In this document: positions 35,961 through 47,013 of the stretch, one piece after another
Layout of the letters: each line of letters opens with the position of its first letter
Numbering within the stretch: the first letter of the stretch is position 1
NCBI GenBank assembly: GCA_050084515.1
Contig: CM114271.1
Coordinates: forward strand, 21,824,001-21,888,000
Origin: Blasia pusilla
Taxonomy: Eukaryota; Marchantiophyta; Marchantiopsida; Blasiales
DNA: 64,000 nt
Reading direction: 5' to 3'
The notes under the pieces: model-generated
Databases searched by the model: none
What the model was told of the DNA's origin: nothing
The model's input: only the letters and a program-made list of their open reading frames with translations
Translations under genes and position numbers: made by a program

Positions 35961-37472
35961 AGCCCCCGCCTTTTCATAATGATATGTGTAAAATTTGTGC
36001 ACAACCCTTCCAAAAAAAAATGAAAGGTAGGTAGCAGATTTGATTCACAGGGAAAAATAGTATGGGTCCCCGGATAGCTTCACTTCTTATAGATAGACAC
36101 ATCTTATAAATTTTCACTTTCTACATTTAGGAGCCCCATGTCTCTAGTATAGATTAGTTTATGGTGCACGGTTAGATAGCATTAACAACTTTGGTATGGT
36201 CCTTCCTTACTACTAGATAATCATACCAACCTGATCCATTTGTTAAAGCTAAAACACAAGGGACCAAGGTTTAGACTCAGCACCCCACCCCATGAACCGG
36301 ATCTAATGTCGAGAGAGATGCTCGATTCTACATGTTCCATGAAAAAAAGCCGTTGGAAGCTGGAAACAGGGAGTATGAGATCACAAGAAGACGGTGAGCT
36401 TGGTTTCGGAATACAAGAAGGAGATAGCTAGGATTCGAGCACAGCGTAAGAGTAATAAATGAGCGAATGTGGGAGATTCTCACGCAGGGTCCAGAAGCAT
36501 AGGTAAGAGTAATAATGAGCGAATGGGGGAGATTCTCAAGCAGGGTCCATCAGAATAGGTTCAGGACATGAGAATGTAGCTAGCCTGTGTCTCGCGAGAA
36601 CGTGAAGATTACATAAAAGAAAACGTGAGGAAGCAGCAGATGAAGCAGCGAATAGGCGCGAGAATTCCAAAATGAAGCATAGTTGTTTTCAGTTTCGCCT
36701 CCGCAAGCCTAATTATTTGGGAAGTCTCTTGGTTGAAGAGCTTGCTCAAGAGCTTGGAAACCAAGGTTTCACGCAAATTCGCCATAACCGCCTCATGCTC
36801 TTTTTGCGAATTTTCGCACTCTTTTGTAAGGCAGGTCTGAAACATGAACATGTTAAAAACCTTGGTACTTGGAGAAACTCGCGCTAGCTAGAACACTTTA
36901 GTGGCATACATCTATGCACGTACAAAATTTGAATTGCAACTTGAAAGCTATCCGAATCCGAGACCTCGTATCTACCACCTACATCCCGTCAAAATAACGC
37001 TTCCGTTGTGATGTGGAGACTCATTAAAGTTGTAAGCTCCACTTGTGGCACTGACTACCAAGTGAAAGCATATGTGTAGCCCGAGAAATCCGATCAGGTG
37101 TACAACAACGCATAACTTCGGAGTTGGGCGTTTCTCCGTCGACGTACTGTTCGTATGCGTGCGGCTAGATCTAGCAGCCACTACTGCAATAGCATGCGCT
37201 TGTGCAAGTGGTCTAAAGGGCTGCGGCTCCAGCTGGCAAGGGGATCTGTGCTTCTTGACTCAGCAACTGCGGGGCCACACGAAACATGACGATGACGGTA
37301 GCCGTGGTTTATGTCAGTAGAAGAGTGCGTAAACGAAGTTCTCCAAAAACATGTTTGTCACTCAGCGATGCTCTTGAGTGATGTCTCAATGCACAGGTGG
37401 TGTGACCTGGTCATTTTAACCCAGGTAGCCTACAAGTTATCTATTCATGGAACGTCTTACTCCTACTTCAAC
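35960..37472. other. Spacer downstream of CEP44 with small tandem duplication
   Basis: No gene could be supported. About 58 bases around TAAGAGTAATAA-TGAGCGAATG and GGGAGATTCTCA-GCAGGGTCCA are tandemly duplicated (about 36446-36500 and 36505-36560). Frames at 36609-36851 (minus; Lys/Glu-rich, helix-like) and 37072-37320 (plus) are unassigned. The last part should hold the CEP44 3' UTR. Confidence 0.45.
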
Positions 37473-40400
37473 TCATGCTGACACTCCTATCCTATGAATA
37501 CGCAATCTCATTGTGTTCCGCGGCAATACCTCCATAGTTCTATTGAAACGAGCTTTAATGCCCGCTATAAATTCCTGGGTATTTGACAACGGCAGTTGCT
37601 GCACGCAAACAAGTAGGTCAGAGCGGAACCCAAAGCAGTCTCCTAGATATGAAGAATTCAATCGCGCTCGTAAGCTTTTGCGCCTTCTAATAGAAGAATA
37701 GAGATTGATCCGACATAATACTGGTGAACCGGTAACCTGACTTGGAAAAGAGCGGCGAGAGAATACCTGAAGGAGCGAAGGGTGGTCTTTGGTCCGAAAT
37801 CCCTCGACGGGGACGCTTGTCATATACTTGGTTGCCGCTGGCAAAGTGAATCCCAATGAGCTATAAGACTAGTGGCATATTGCAGATTGGCATTGCTGCG
37901 TTATATCAATGACAACTATTCATGGGGTTTGTCAGGACAGTCCTGCTTACTTTGTTGAGTGTTACTGATGTCCCGGATTCCTTGAAAATTTGTTGCTAGT
38001 AAGGGGTAGCTTTTTTTAGCAGTACTTGTATCTCGGATCGCTTGAGACAATGGAGTTTCCGAGGAGAGGCACTCGCGAACAGTAGTCATGTCTCGTGGCT
38101 TTAGAGAGTTTGGCAATTGCAAGTGTGCTACTCCACTGTTGATCGTGTCTGTGTCAAAAGAAAACCTATCAGTGTGAACATCGAACTTATCCGATTATTA
38201 CCGGCTTGCTACATCAATCATCCCCACCTCTGAATCTTGATGGTATCTCCAACTTACAGTCTGGAGATTGCGACCTTGGCCACGTCAATATCTGTTCGCT
38301 TTTTTTATGTGGTGGGGATTCCCTTACAGGGCTTGAGCTCGTAGATTTCCTCGCCTGCGACAACCAGAAAATTCGAAAGTTGTGGAGTTTGCAGTTTGCC
38401 ACTAATTCATCCATCTCTGGGTCGGCATTGTTTGATCCGTGTGATCTGAACGAGATTTTAAGGAACTGATCTTTTGCAATCAAGAACTGCGCTTGAAATT
38501 AATGAATCGCACGGATACCTGATACGGTACAACCTTTTCCAGACTGTGAACCCGTCTCTCAAGGCTATCGAGCTTTTCCTGCACTAAGATGGATCAAAGA
38601 AATAGAAGATGAAGATGGAAGAGTAGATGTAAGATGTTCAGGCCGTTGGGGACTCCCGACAATATTTCTAAAGCTGCACAATGTCAATTGCAAACCGCAT
38701 AATCGGAATGAAATGAAATGCGGTGCTTCAGACGTCATTCGGTGTTGTGGAAGAGCACATACCTGCAGCGTTTCCTTCGCTTTTGTCACACCGTCTTCTA
38801 ATAATGCGAAACGAGCCTCAAGTCCCTCTGCCATGTCCATCTGTAAGACGTATTCGGAGGAAAATATACGCTTAGGGTCATAGCTATCCGACAGTAAGCA
38901 TGCAGGGATCAGCCCTCTTGAAATGGGGCTCGACACATTTAGGTCATGAATGTACTCACAATTCTTCGATATAACTCGTGATGATCATGCTGTTCAACAT
39001 GAACATCTCTCGATGGTGTTTGAGATCGCGGTTCTGTTGAATCTGCGTAAGTTACATGTTTCCCAGTGCCCTTGACGATCATTTTGGCACAGGTCGGTGA
39101 TAACCTAAGTGGCACCTGGATGAGGAATCCACATCATTGAGCTAAGTCACGAACTTGGTGAGAAGGTACGAACCCCGGCGCGACACAAGAGTCGACGTTT
39201 GAGAAATAGATCGTTTAGGTTCCCAAGGAATCTCTTACGGCCTTTCAAAGTTTCGCGAGAGGGAATTCCAGATTGCTAAAGATATGGTGGATCTGTTTCA
39301 ACTGTCACATGAACTTTGTCCAATGCGTGGCCCAGGTGCATATTTAAGCTTCTGGAACAATCTGAATCTCATGAATCGCCATCATCCTTCTACTTTAGGG
39401 AACTAATTGCCGTTTAATCAGATGAGAATAAGAAAGGCGAAGAGTAAGCGCCCTGAACTACTCCACGACTGTATGGTGACTGAGTTGGCCTAGACAAAAA
39501 CAGAGCAAAACAACGGGCATTGTCCAGACCCAAGGTGAAATTGCATACGAATTCTTCGTGCTTGGCCCGTGTTAGTGAAGGCAGGATGTTTGCAGATTTC
39601 ATTTGTTGCTCACATTGCTCCCGTTGGATAAGTCACTTCGGCGAGGTTCAGCTTCGTTGTCCGCACGATGAGGCAAAGGAACGGTTGAGGGAGGAGCGTC
39701 CGATATCTCAGGTATATCCACAGCTGCCGCATCCTGAATACAGAAGAGAGAAGAGAGGTCATAAACTGGAGCTGATTTGAGCGTGTTTGTTCGTGTGCCC
39801 AACACGTGATCCAAATTTAAATGTTTCACGTGGTAGTTGGTACCTTAAAACTCTGCGCAGTTTGTTCCCAAGCCTTCGTTTTCTGGTTTCGCAACTGAGT
39901 AACAATCGGTTCCTGCACGGCATCGTAGCATCGTTATCAGTCTCACACCTTCGCCCGTCACGACGCTCTAAAATGACCTACAGCATCGCAGTCAAGCTCG
40001 CTCGTAGTACGCAACATTCCAATATTGCTTAGTGTTCTGATCTTAAGTTCCATCCCAGAGTGTAACCTCACATACTCGAGGGTGGTTCACATTCGAATGC
40101 CTTGAGGCAACAGCCGACATAGTGTCATAGTTGACTTGTGTAAGCTCCACCTAATTATCAATTTCACAGCAGGGAAAGTTAGTCTACAGCTATTCTTAAG
40201 TCATGCAGGGGATGAAGAGATCAGCTAATATGGTTGGTCTAGTAGGCGTTCCAGGCCAGGTGTACTCTGTTTTCGTAAGCGACCATTTCCCCATGCACCG
40301 AACGAAACAATCCACGTCGTGAAACTGAACTCAACCTTCCCCGACATTCTTTCAATGTCGGGGAAGGTTGTGTTCAGGCAGATGTGGAGGAAACTCTTCA

Positions 40401-42120
40401 ACTACTTGTTTAGGAGTATGTTTCCGGCTAAGACATAACTGATCACAGCAATTGAACCGAGGACAAACCTTTACAGCGCCTTTCCTCTCGCGCCCAAGCT
40501 TCAGGAGCTCATTGTGCTTTCTCTTGCTCATCTGTTTGAACCGGCCACATTACCGTCAACTCCTATGAAGACATGAGTTCCGCCTACAGGTAGGTTGTCT
40601 TGTTTAAAGCAACCAGCAGTTAATCGTGTGCCATTACGTTTCGAATTGGTAGCTCTGCGACTAGAGTCTATGACTTGGTGGACACAGCGCCACTGACTAC
40701 ACTGGGTCTCATTACCTCATACCGTTTACTAAATAAATACTTAGGGGAAGAAATTCTGTCCAAGACTATTTGCCGACAGGTAGACAACATCGTAAAATAT
40801 TGAACAACAACGTAAACACTCAACTTCATTAAAACTCTTCCTCTTACTATTTCTGTGAATTGTTTGGGTAGATGCAAAGATCTAGTAGAAGCAGCTCCAG
40901 GGGGCACATAAATTGCAATAATGGAGTATCACCAGGAGTAGTGACTCATGGGCCAAAGATTCCCAGAGATCATTTGATCTGAGGTCCAGTGATGCACCTG
41001 TATAACATCGTGGATGAAGATCAATTTCCTCTCTGCGTATCCTCGTGAGAATATCTGCCCACTCTCCAAATAGCCACTAATGAACATTCTCACGAAAATT
41101 TGAAGTTCCAAATAAGGCTTCTACAGCTTATATTTAGGACAAGATTTCAATATACAGACGTTCTCGAGCAAAAGTTGATATTGAAGTGGTACTTGTCCCT
41201 CCCCACCACCCGGAAAACCCCGCTCTCACAGGGACTCTGTTTGCGGGGTTACGTAATGTTTCATGTACGGCATTACAAAGCATAAGATCAAATTATCCAG
41301 CAGAGAAAACTTAGTCTCGTATTTCATGAGCGACGCGAAACATAACAAGTACCTGAGCTATGGTCAAGGGACAGCGGTAATTGAATTCTTGTCGGAGAAA
41401 CCTCAGCATGCTCTCCACAAAGCGCTGAGCGGGTGCAACACGGGAAAGTCCGTGTAGATATCAGAGAGAGAGTCAATAATAGTATTCATCAATTACTTCA
41501 AAATTTTCAATGACTTTTAATAGAAATGTTACAAAGGAAGTACATCTGGATTCAATTCTAGCCAGTTGATTTGGTTAGCGCACCAAATCGCTCTTGGCAT
41601 ACAGCTCGTAGCCGTTTGCGGATAAGAAGCGGGCTAGGTGCCGAGAGTAACCCAGCAACGCATAGTGCAACAGCGGTAACAATACTGCTGGAACCCCCTG
41701 TTTCAGGCTGAACGCAGAGACGCACGACAGTAAGCTGAATATCATCAAATCCGTTACTCATTTCCGTCTAAACGCTCGAGTTGTATACCCTGATACGACA
41801 GCTTCTGAAATCACTTTAAATTTGACAATCAACTATATTCGAGAACCGCCTCTGCTTTACGCTGCACATGATTTCGACTGTCAGCTTGTACATTCCACTA
41901 AGGACTGGATGAGGTTGAGTATTAAAATGCGATTAAACTCTGTGAAAAAAAATTCATGAGATCAGATTCGCCTGAAGGTAGATTTGAAGGAAAGTTTGAA
42001 TCTGAATATCACAGGGAAGCGAAGCAAGTACCCTTGGATATCGAAGGGATGGGGATATTGAATAGAGAGAAGTTGCATACGCACGCGCTCCAAGTTACCG
42101 CGAATATCGCCGGTGGCCAT
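37473..42120 (-). CDS. CEP44: CEP44-like centriolar protein
   Basis: Fourteen exons: 42120-42032, 41707-41584, 41120-40998, 40531-40469, 39912-39844, 39733-39614, 39070-38960, 38840-38763, 38578-38519, 38465-38328, 38291-38258, 38148-37951, 37837-37767, 37598-37473, about 467 aa (human CEP44 is near 390). The first four exons form the CEP44 domain: MATGDIRGNLERVRMQLLSI, then LKQGVPAVLLPLLHYALLGY, NGYELYAKSDL, RGYAERKLIFIHDVIQ and KRKHNELLKL, in the family order. The middle has coiled-coil stretches (GLEARFALLEDGVTKAKETL, EKLDSLERRVHSLEK), and the C-terminus has TQEFIAGIKARFNRTME, as in the human tail. CEP44 binds microtubules and supports centriole maturation. Start set at the conserved MATGD; 67 in-frame codons extend to 42321. 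The acceptor at 39070 is weak, and the 34-nt exon 11 is inferred from phase. Confidence 0.88.
40333..40369. repeat. 16-bp perfect hairpin in CEP44 intron 4
   Basis: AACCTTCCCCGACATT (40333-40348) pairs exactly with 40354-40369 around a 5-nt loop. It lies between exons 4 and 5 of the CEP44 gene. Confidence 0.9.
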
Positions 42121-42428
42121 GGACGCGAGGCGATCGAGGTTCTGCTTCCAGAGAGAGATAGACAATGAGCACGGATCGAGGTTTACGGGAGGATTGAGGC
42201 TTCCGCGCTTCATGCAAACGATGCAGGGCAGCAGCGGCAAGAAAGGCCGTAGGCGGGAGCCGCGGGAAGCGTTTCGCTGTGCATAAACGACGGAGAGCGC
42301 AGAAGGTGCGTGGGACGTCATCTGCTAACCCCGTTCATTCCAGAGTCGGCCCCTCTGTCCACTCTGGTGCTACATCGGCCCCACGCCTTCAATTATCCGG
42401 CTATGCCGCACGAGTTTATACGTAACTA
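42121..42428. promoter_or_regulatory. CEP44 upstream region
   Basis: This short region precedes the CEP44 start and should contain its 5' UTR and proximal promoter. The part to 42321 is open in frame with CEP44. A Helitron-type terminus at 42429 sits only about 310 bases upstream of the start codon. Confidence 0.5.
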
Positions 42429-43727
42429 CTAGCATAATGCCCGTGATTTTCCTCACGGTGAAAATAAGGGTAACGGAGGACGGAAATACACGTGTCAATA
42501 CGAGAGGGTTCCCGTATTGACACGTGTATTTCTTTTAATTATATTAGTATCTATATCTCTTTTAATTATATTAGTAAGGTGGTAAAAAAAAAAAAAGTGT
42601 TTCAAGAACAAATGTATAATTAAAAAAAATTTTAATGATGTCATATATAAATTCAAATTTTTTATTGATGTTTGTAGAATGTGAAATATTTTTTTTGTCC
42701 CATTGTTATGTGTCAAGAAGCTAGATGTTTTCAAATCAAGAAGACACTCTCCTGAGATAATATAGATGTAGATATTTCTTTTCAATTATTTTATAAATCA
42801 CATACATCATCCGAGAGTCTAGATCAACATTTCCGGCTGCCTCCTAAGAGCATCACGTTTCGGACCCGGAATGCTCCACCTTGCCGACTTGGTAGGGTTA
42901 GGTCCATCATCATTTCATTTTTAGTTTCTCTAATTTTTCATTTCTCTAATTAATTTTTTATAGGGTTTAGGATATATACATTTTAATTAGATATTTTATT
43001 TCAACCAAAGGATATTTTAATCGTTATCTTTTAGATATAATCTCTTTCCTTATTTGAACCCTTCATTATTTCCAATCGTAATGTGGATGCTATTTTTCCT
43101 GCTCTAGATAAGGTTATGTACAATTGATCATCAGAGAATAAACAAGCATGTGATTAAATTTCAGTTTTTTTTAGAATTTTACCTTGCGATTTATTAATAG
43201 TCATAGCAAAAATTGGACAAATAACAAGTTGAAATCTACATAAATCAAATGACAGTTAGATGCGATGAAAAGGATATGTGAAATAAAAATCCAATCTCCA
43301 ATATTTTTCCTTGTGATAATTTCAACATCTATGCAATGTTGCTTAAATCCACAAATCACCGATCTAGTCTCATTTGCTTGTCATAAGAGCATGATTGGCA
43401 CACCAATCTTCAAATACAACCTATATGAAGGTAATCTAGGAGACTAGCATGTGTTTTGAAATTCAATGGGATATATACAATTCATCCCCTCATTTGAAAT
43501 ACTAGAGTGTTGTACGTACTATGCACAAGTGAACTTCAATCTTTTAAAACATTCTAGTTTAGCGCCTCTAGTCCTTCTTTCCCTTCCTCATTTAATTTAA
43601 TTGTCTCCTCTTAACTTCACCCCCTCTTTTAAAATGACATGTCTCAACACCAGAAAAACCCTTAGAGGACACTTGTCAACACTAGAGAAGGGTTTTCTCT
43701 AACCTCATCCTCTTTTAATTATATAGA
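42429..43727 (-). mobile_element. Candidate Helitron with both termini (minus strand)
   Basis: On the minus strand the low end reads CCGTGA-GGAAAA-TCACGG (42458-42441), 8 bases, then CTAG at 42432-42429 followed by T. That is the Helitron 3' end pattern of a small hairpin just before CTRR. At 43727 the minus strand reads TCTATATAATTAAAAGAGG preceded by A, a typical Helitron 5' TC end with the A|T target. The 5' sequence recurs at 55881 on the plus strand. Inside, helicase C-terminal sequence is present (about 43260-43090). Termini are by eye, and the pairing of these two ends is inference. Confidence 0.55.
42483..42532. repeat. 20-bp perfect inverted repeat
   Basis: GAAATACACGTGTCAATACG (42483-42502) pairs exactly with 42513-42532; the loop is 10 nt. 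It lies 25 bases inside the putative Helitron 3' hairpin. Confidence 0.92.
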
Positions 43728-44745
43728 TAATTACCACTAAGATAAATATGTTCTTGCATATAAATGTATTGTGAATTAGTGATAAGAAGTAATGTATAAT
43801 TAGTATCCCAAACCGCAAGAGAAAATATCCTAAAGAAAACATGTAGTGCACAGATTACCTGCCTAAGAAATTGAGACATAATATTTACATTTATATTGTC
43901 AACATCTTTATTTCTCGGTATCAAAATGGTAATATCTCTTAAGAAGTCAATGTCATGAAATTGGATAAGAGAATTATTATAAATAAGATGAATAAGATCA
44001 CATATCTTATTAATTTTGGAAAAAAATTCAAATGGAAATAGTATAAAGTCTTTATCCAAATGAGGGTACAAAGATACAAGACCATCTTCCACCTCTATTA
44101 ACCAATCAGCAAAAGGTTATTGTTGAGCATGCATATGATCCTTCCACCTTTGAACTTGCATGTTTGTTGTTAACTTTATCACATTTACATGAGACTATAG
44201 AGATAACCTCTTTAGAGTGGCTTGAATGATTTTTGGACAGTCCCCATGACAAACAACACTTGATATTTAATAAAATTCACCACCAAATATCAGGAGTTTT
44301 CCACCAAATGGTAATTGTCATAAATCAAGAGAGACCACGTCCATAATATCTTGTTAAGTGCGATTCACTCCCTCAAATGCTTGACAATAAGTCAAAAGAG
44401 CTTCATCCCATAGAATGAGCTTTGCAGCACGGATTAAACGTACTCCAACACTATTGACCCTTAAATTGAAAATAGAAGTAAATGGGAAATACATAGAGGT
44501 ATGAAAATGGTATGTATTCAAAGAATTGGATATTAAATGTAAAAAATGCTTACTTGCAAGTAGATTTCTTATGTAGATGGATAGAAGTCTTGAAGCGGGA
44601 ATATGTCGTACGTTATCTCTCCACTAATAAATCAACTATTTTTTATCAAGCTATAGGCAAAGCTATACCTCTTGCACACTTGCAAGCAAAAGGTTGTATA
44701 AAAAGATCTTTCCTATTCCACCTGGACCATCAATGAAAAATATTT
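43090..44745 (-). pseudogene. Decayed Helitron (PIF1-type) helicase
   Basis: Minus-strand motifs in order: a Walker A-like FFIDGPGGIGKIFLYNLLL at about 44740-44680; Walker B NSVGVRLIRAAKLILWDEAL at about 44460-44400; LIFGGEFYQISSVV near 44290; LVSLYPHLDKDF and FLRDITILIPRNKDVDNIN at 44092-43890; and CPIFAMTINKSQGKIL then DDQLYITLSRAGKIAST at about 43230-43090. This is the PIF1-like helicase order of plant Helitrons. Stops and shifts abound, Walker A reads GIGKI in place of GTGKT, and no Rep (HUH) domain was seen. Sequence resembling a Helitron 5' end at 43560-43727 may be a nested insertion. Confidence 0.85.
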
Positions 44746-44869
44746 CCGGAGATGGCAGAGCATCTTGGAAATTTTGATCGAGGTCATTATGTATGGCATC
44801 CCAAACAACATGTTGTCCTTAATTCAAACTCAATTCTTCCAATTATGGTCAATCATGTAAGTTGTGTGC

Positions 44870-45350
44870 ATCACATGGTAGCTCATGAGTGGGTACCCCT
44901 TCAGGAGTATTATATGGCACCATATAGTGCCTTGGCTTTACATTGGGCCACTTGCGCTTATAGAGCTTAACAAACCTTGCCATATACAAGGAGTGTCCCA
45001 TTGTGAGAAGACCTTTTCTTTTTTCATACATTTGGTAACTTTAAATAGTATCATGTAGAGAGTTAGTAGAGAGAGAGTACATTAGTGCTTCACATGAGTA
45101 ATGACCTATCATCGGAAGGTGACATGTGTACACAAGTCACCCATGGAAGTGCCCAAGGGGCACTCATTGAAGCTCATTTTGTGACTTATCGTTCTATTAC
45201 GATATCCAGAGACACATTAGAGTGGAGATCTCATGTGATGCATGGATTCACTTATGTTTAGGATGGTCTAGAATTGTATACAAAGACAAGATTGTTACAT
45301 ATTTATGTGCATCTTTTTCACATCTAAATCATGTATGAGTGTTGGAGTGT
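44870..45350 (+). repeat. Fragment of the copy A/B dispersed repeat
   Basis: 45060-45260 resembles 30430-30640 (TGTACA-A-TCACCCATGGA-, GTGCCCAAGGGG-A, GAAGCTCATT, GTGGAGATCTCATGTGATG). It is the same orientation as 30190-30700 and is degraded. No coding sequence was found around it. Confidence 0.5.
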
Positions 45351-45672
45351 CCCAAATTGCTAAGTCGTTGTCGCCTACGCTAGTGGGGACTTGGGAAGCA
45401 AGTCATGACTGTGGATCAAAGAAGGAGAGAACTTGGTGTGATCCACGCTAGTTGAAACCCAAACTAACTAGTTCGAGACTATTAAGGCCGGCCGAACGAG
45501 TTGTGGGAATAACGCTAGTCTAGAAGGGTACAATACCCTAAAATATTTTCTTGCTATCCCGTTACCATGTGTTAAGCATAGAGGTGTTTGCAAAACAAGA
45601 AGTTATCCTCCCTTGAAGTTGACATATGCATGTGATGTATCGCGCATATACATATTAACATCATGTGCACAC

Positions 45673-45960
45673 ATATAGTAGCAATTGAAACACAACATAA
45701 TAAATGATAGATTGGGAAATCACACTCCAAATCATACACAAGACCAACACATCTAAACCCTAACCTATGATTGGAAGGTTCAATCATAGACAAATGAACC
45801 TCTCCAAACTCTCCATATAGTAGCAATTGAAACACAACATAATAAATGATAGATTGGGAAATCACACTCCAAATCGTACACAAGACCAACACATCTAAAC
45901 CCTATCCTATGATTGGAAGGTTCAATCATAGACAAATGAACCTCTCCAAACTCTCCATAT
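45673..45960. repeat. Near-identical 142-bp tandem duplication
   Basis: The sequence starting ATATAGTAGCAATTGAAACA occurs at 45673 and again at 45815, and the copies differ at only a few bases. It explains the repeating minus-strand open frame at 45572-45971, which is not a gene. Confidence 0.92.
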
Positions 45961-45969
45961 AAAATCACC

Positions 45970-47013
45970 ACTTGTCCAACTTCTAGGGTGACCTATGCAC
46001 ATAGATCTCCCAAACAAGTAACCAAAACCCAACAATTCTTCCCATTGTCTCTCATGAACTTCCCCATAACCTCCTCACCAGATCCAAGAGACTATATTTA
46101 CACTTGGTGTCATTAATAAGACACCAACATGCCACCATCACCAACTAGCCTCTCTACACACATGGAGCTCCTTTGTCGACTTTACTATCTCATCCAACTA
46201 GACTACTAGTGATATGATTAGTGACTTTGCTAATACATTTACCTCCCATTTTAAATTTTTGAAACCCTAAACCCCACCTTCCTTCAATGACAAGAAAGAC
46301 AATAACATGTTGGTATATTGTCCATTAATGACATGCAACCTGACAAGTACAGAAAAGTCCTCTTTACACATCGAAGTTCACCTCTCATTGTCTCCCTCAC
46401 GTATACATTTTGATATTGTCAACGCATTGATTTGGTTGAAGTTTCATCAAGTGATCCTGATCTTTCTTCAACAACATCAGCTATGAAGATGGCATTTTTA
46501 AAGAAGGGACAAGAAGATGCATTCCACTCACAACAGTAGAGGGAAAAAGTCCCCTTGCAAAAAGTGAATCCCATCATTCCAATTTATATATATCCTCTTG
46601 GAGCATTTCAAATGGGAATATGCCAAAAAATGCTTCCAAGAGTGCTTCCAATTTTAAATGCTCTTCTCATGATCACCTAAGAATTATATCACTATCAGAA
46701 ATTTTAGGGCTTCAACAGGTGGGAGTGGATGTCAAAGAAACCTATGTGACATGACTAACAAAACTGAAGCTCATGCAGTAGAGCTGATTCTTCTAACTCC
46801 TACCGAAGTCTCATGCCCTTCCCTGCACCTTACCAAAGAGGTACTGATTTTTCTACTGATGTGCTGTTCTGCTGGAAGCCCGAATCTTTGGTGGCTTTTT
46901 GGGAGACGCTTGACCAGGTTGTCTCCAACATGTGAGGACTGTTGCAGAAAAATAAAACAGCCCTGCAACACTAAATCTTGAAATTCTGTACAAGATCCAG
47001 TCTCAAGTTTTGG
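45970..47013. other. Spacer downstream of XEG113
   Basis: No gene could be supported. Short frames at 46751-46981 on both strands have no recognisable content. The end near 47013 should be XEG113 3' UTR. Confidence 0.45.

Noticed and set aside
36609-36851. Lys/Glu-rich minus-strand frame that might be a further CEP44 exon
   Set aside because: The CEP44 model already ends with the family's C-terminal region and a stop at 37473; no splice path into this frame was evident.
42121-42321. N-terminal extension of CEP44 starting at 42321
   Set aside because: The frame is open, but the family starts at the conserved MATGD; the extra 67 residues have no counterpart that I recognise. Kept as an alternative start only.
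45572-45971. Minus-strand frames with duplicated protein sequence
   Set aside because: Explained by the 142-bp tandem duplication; no domain and no start context.
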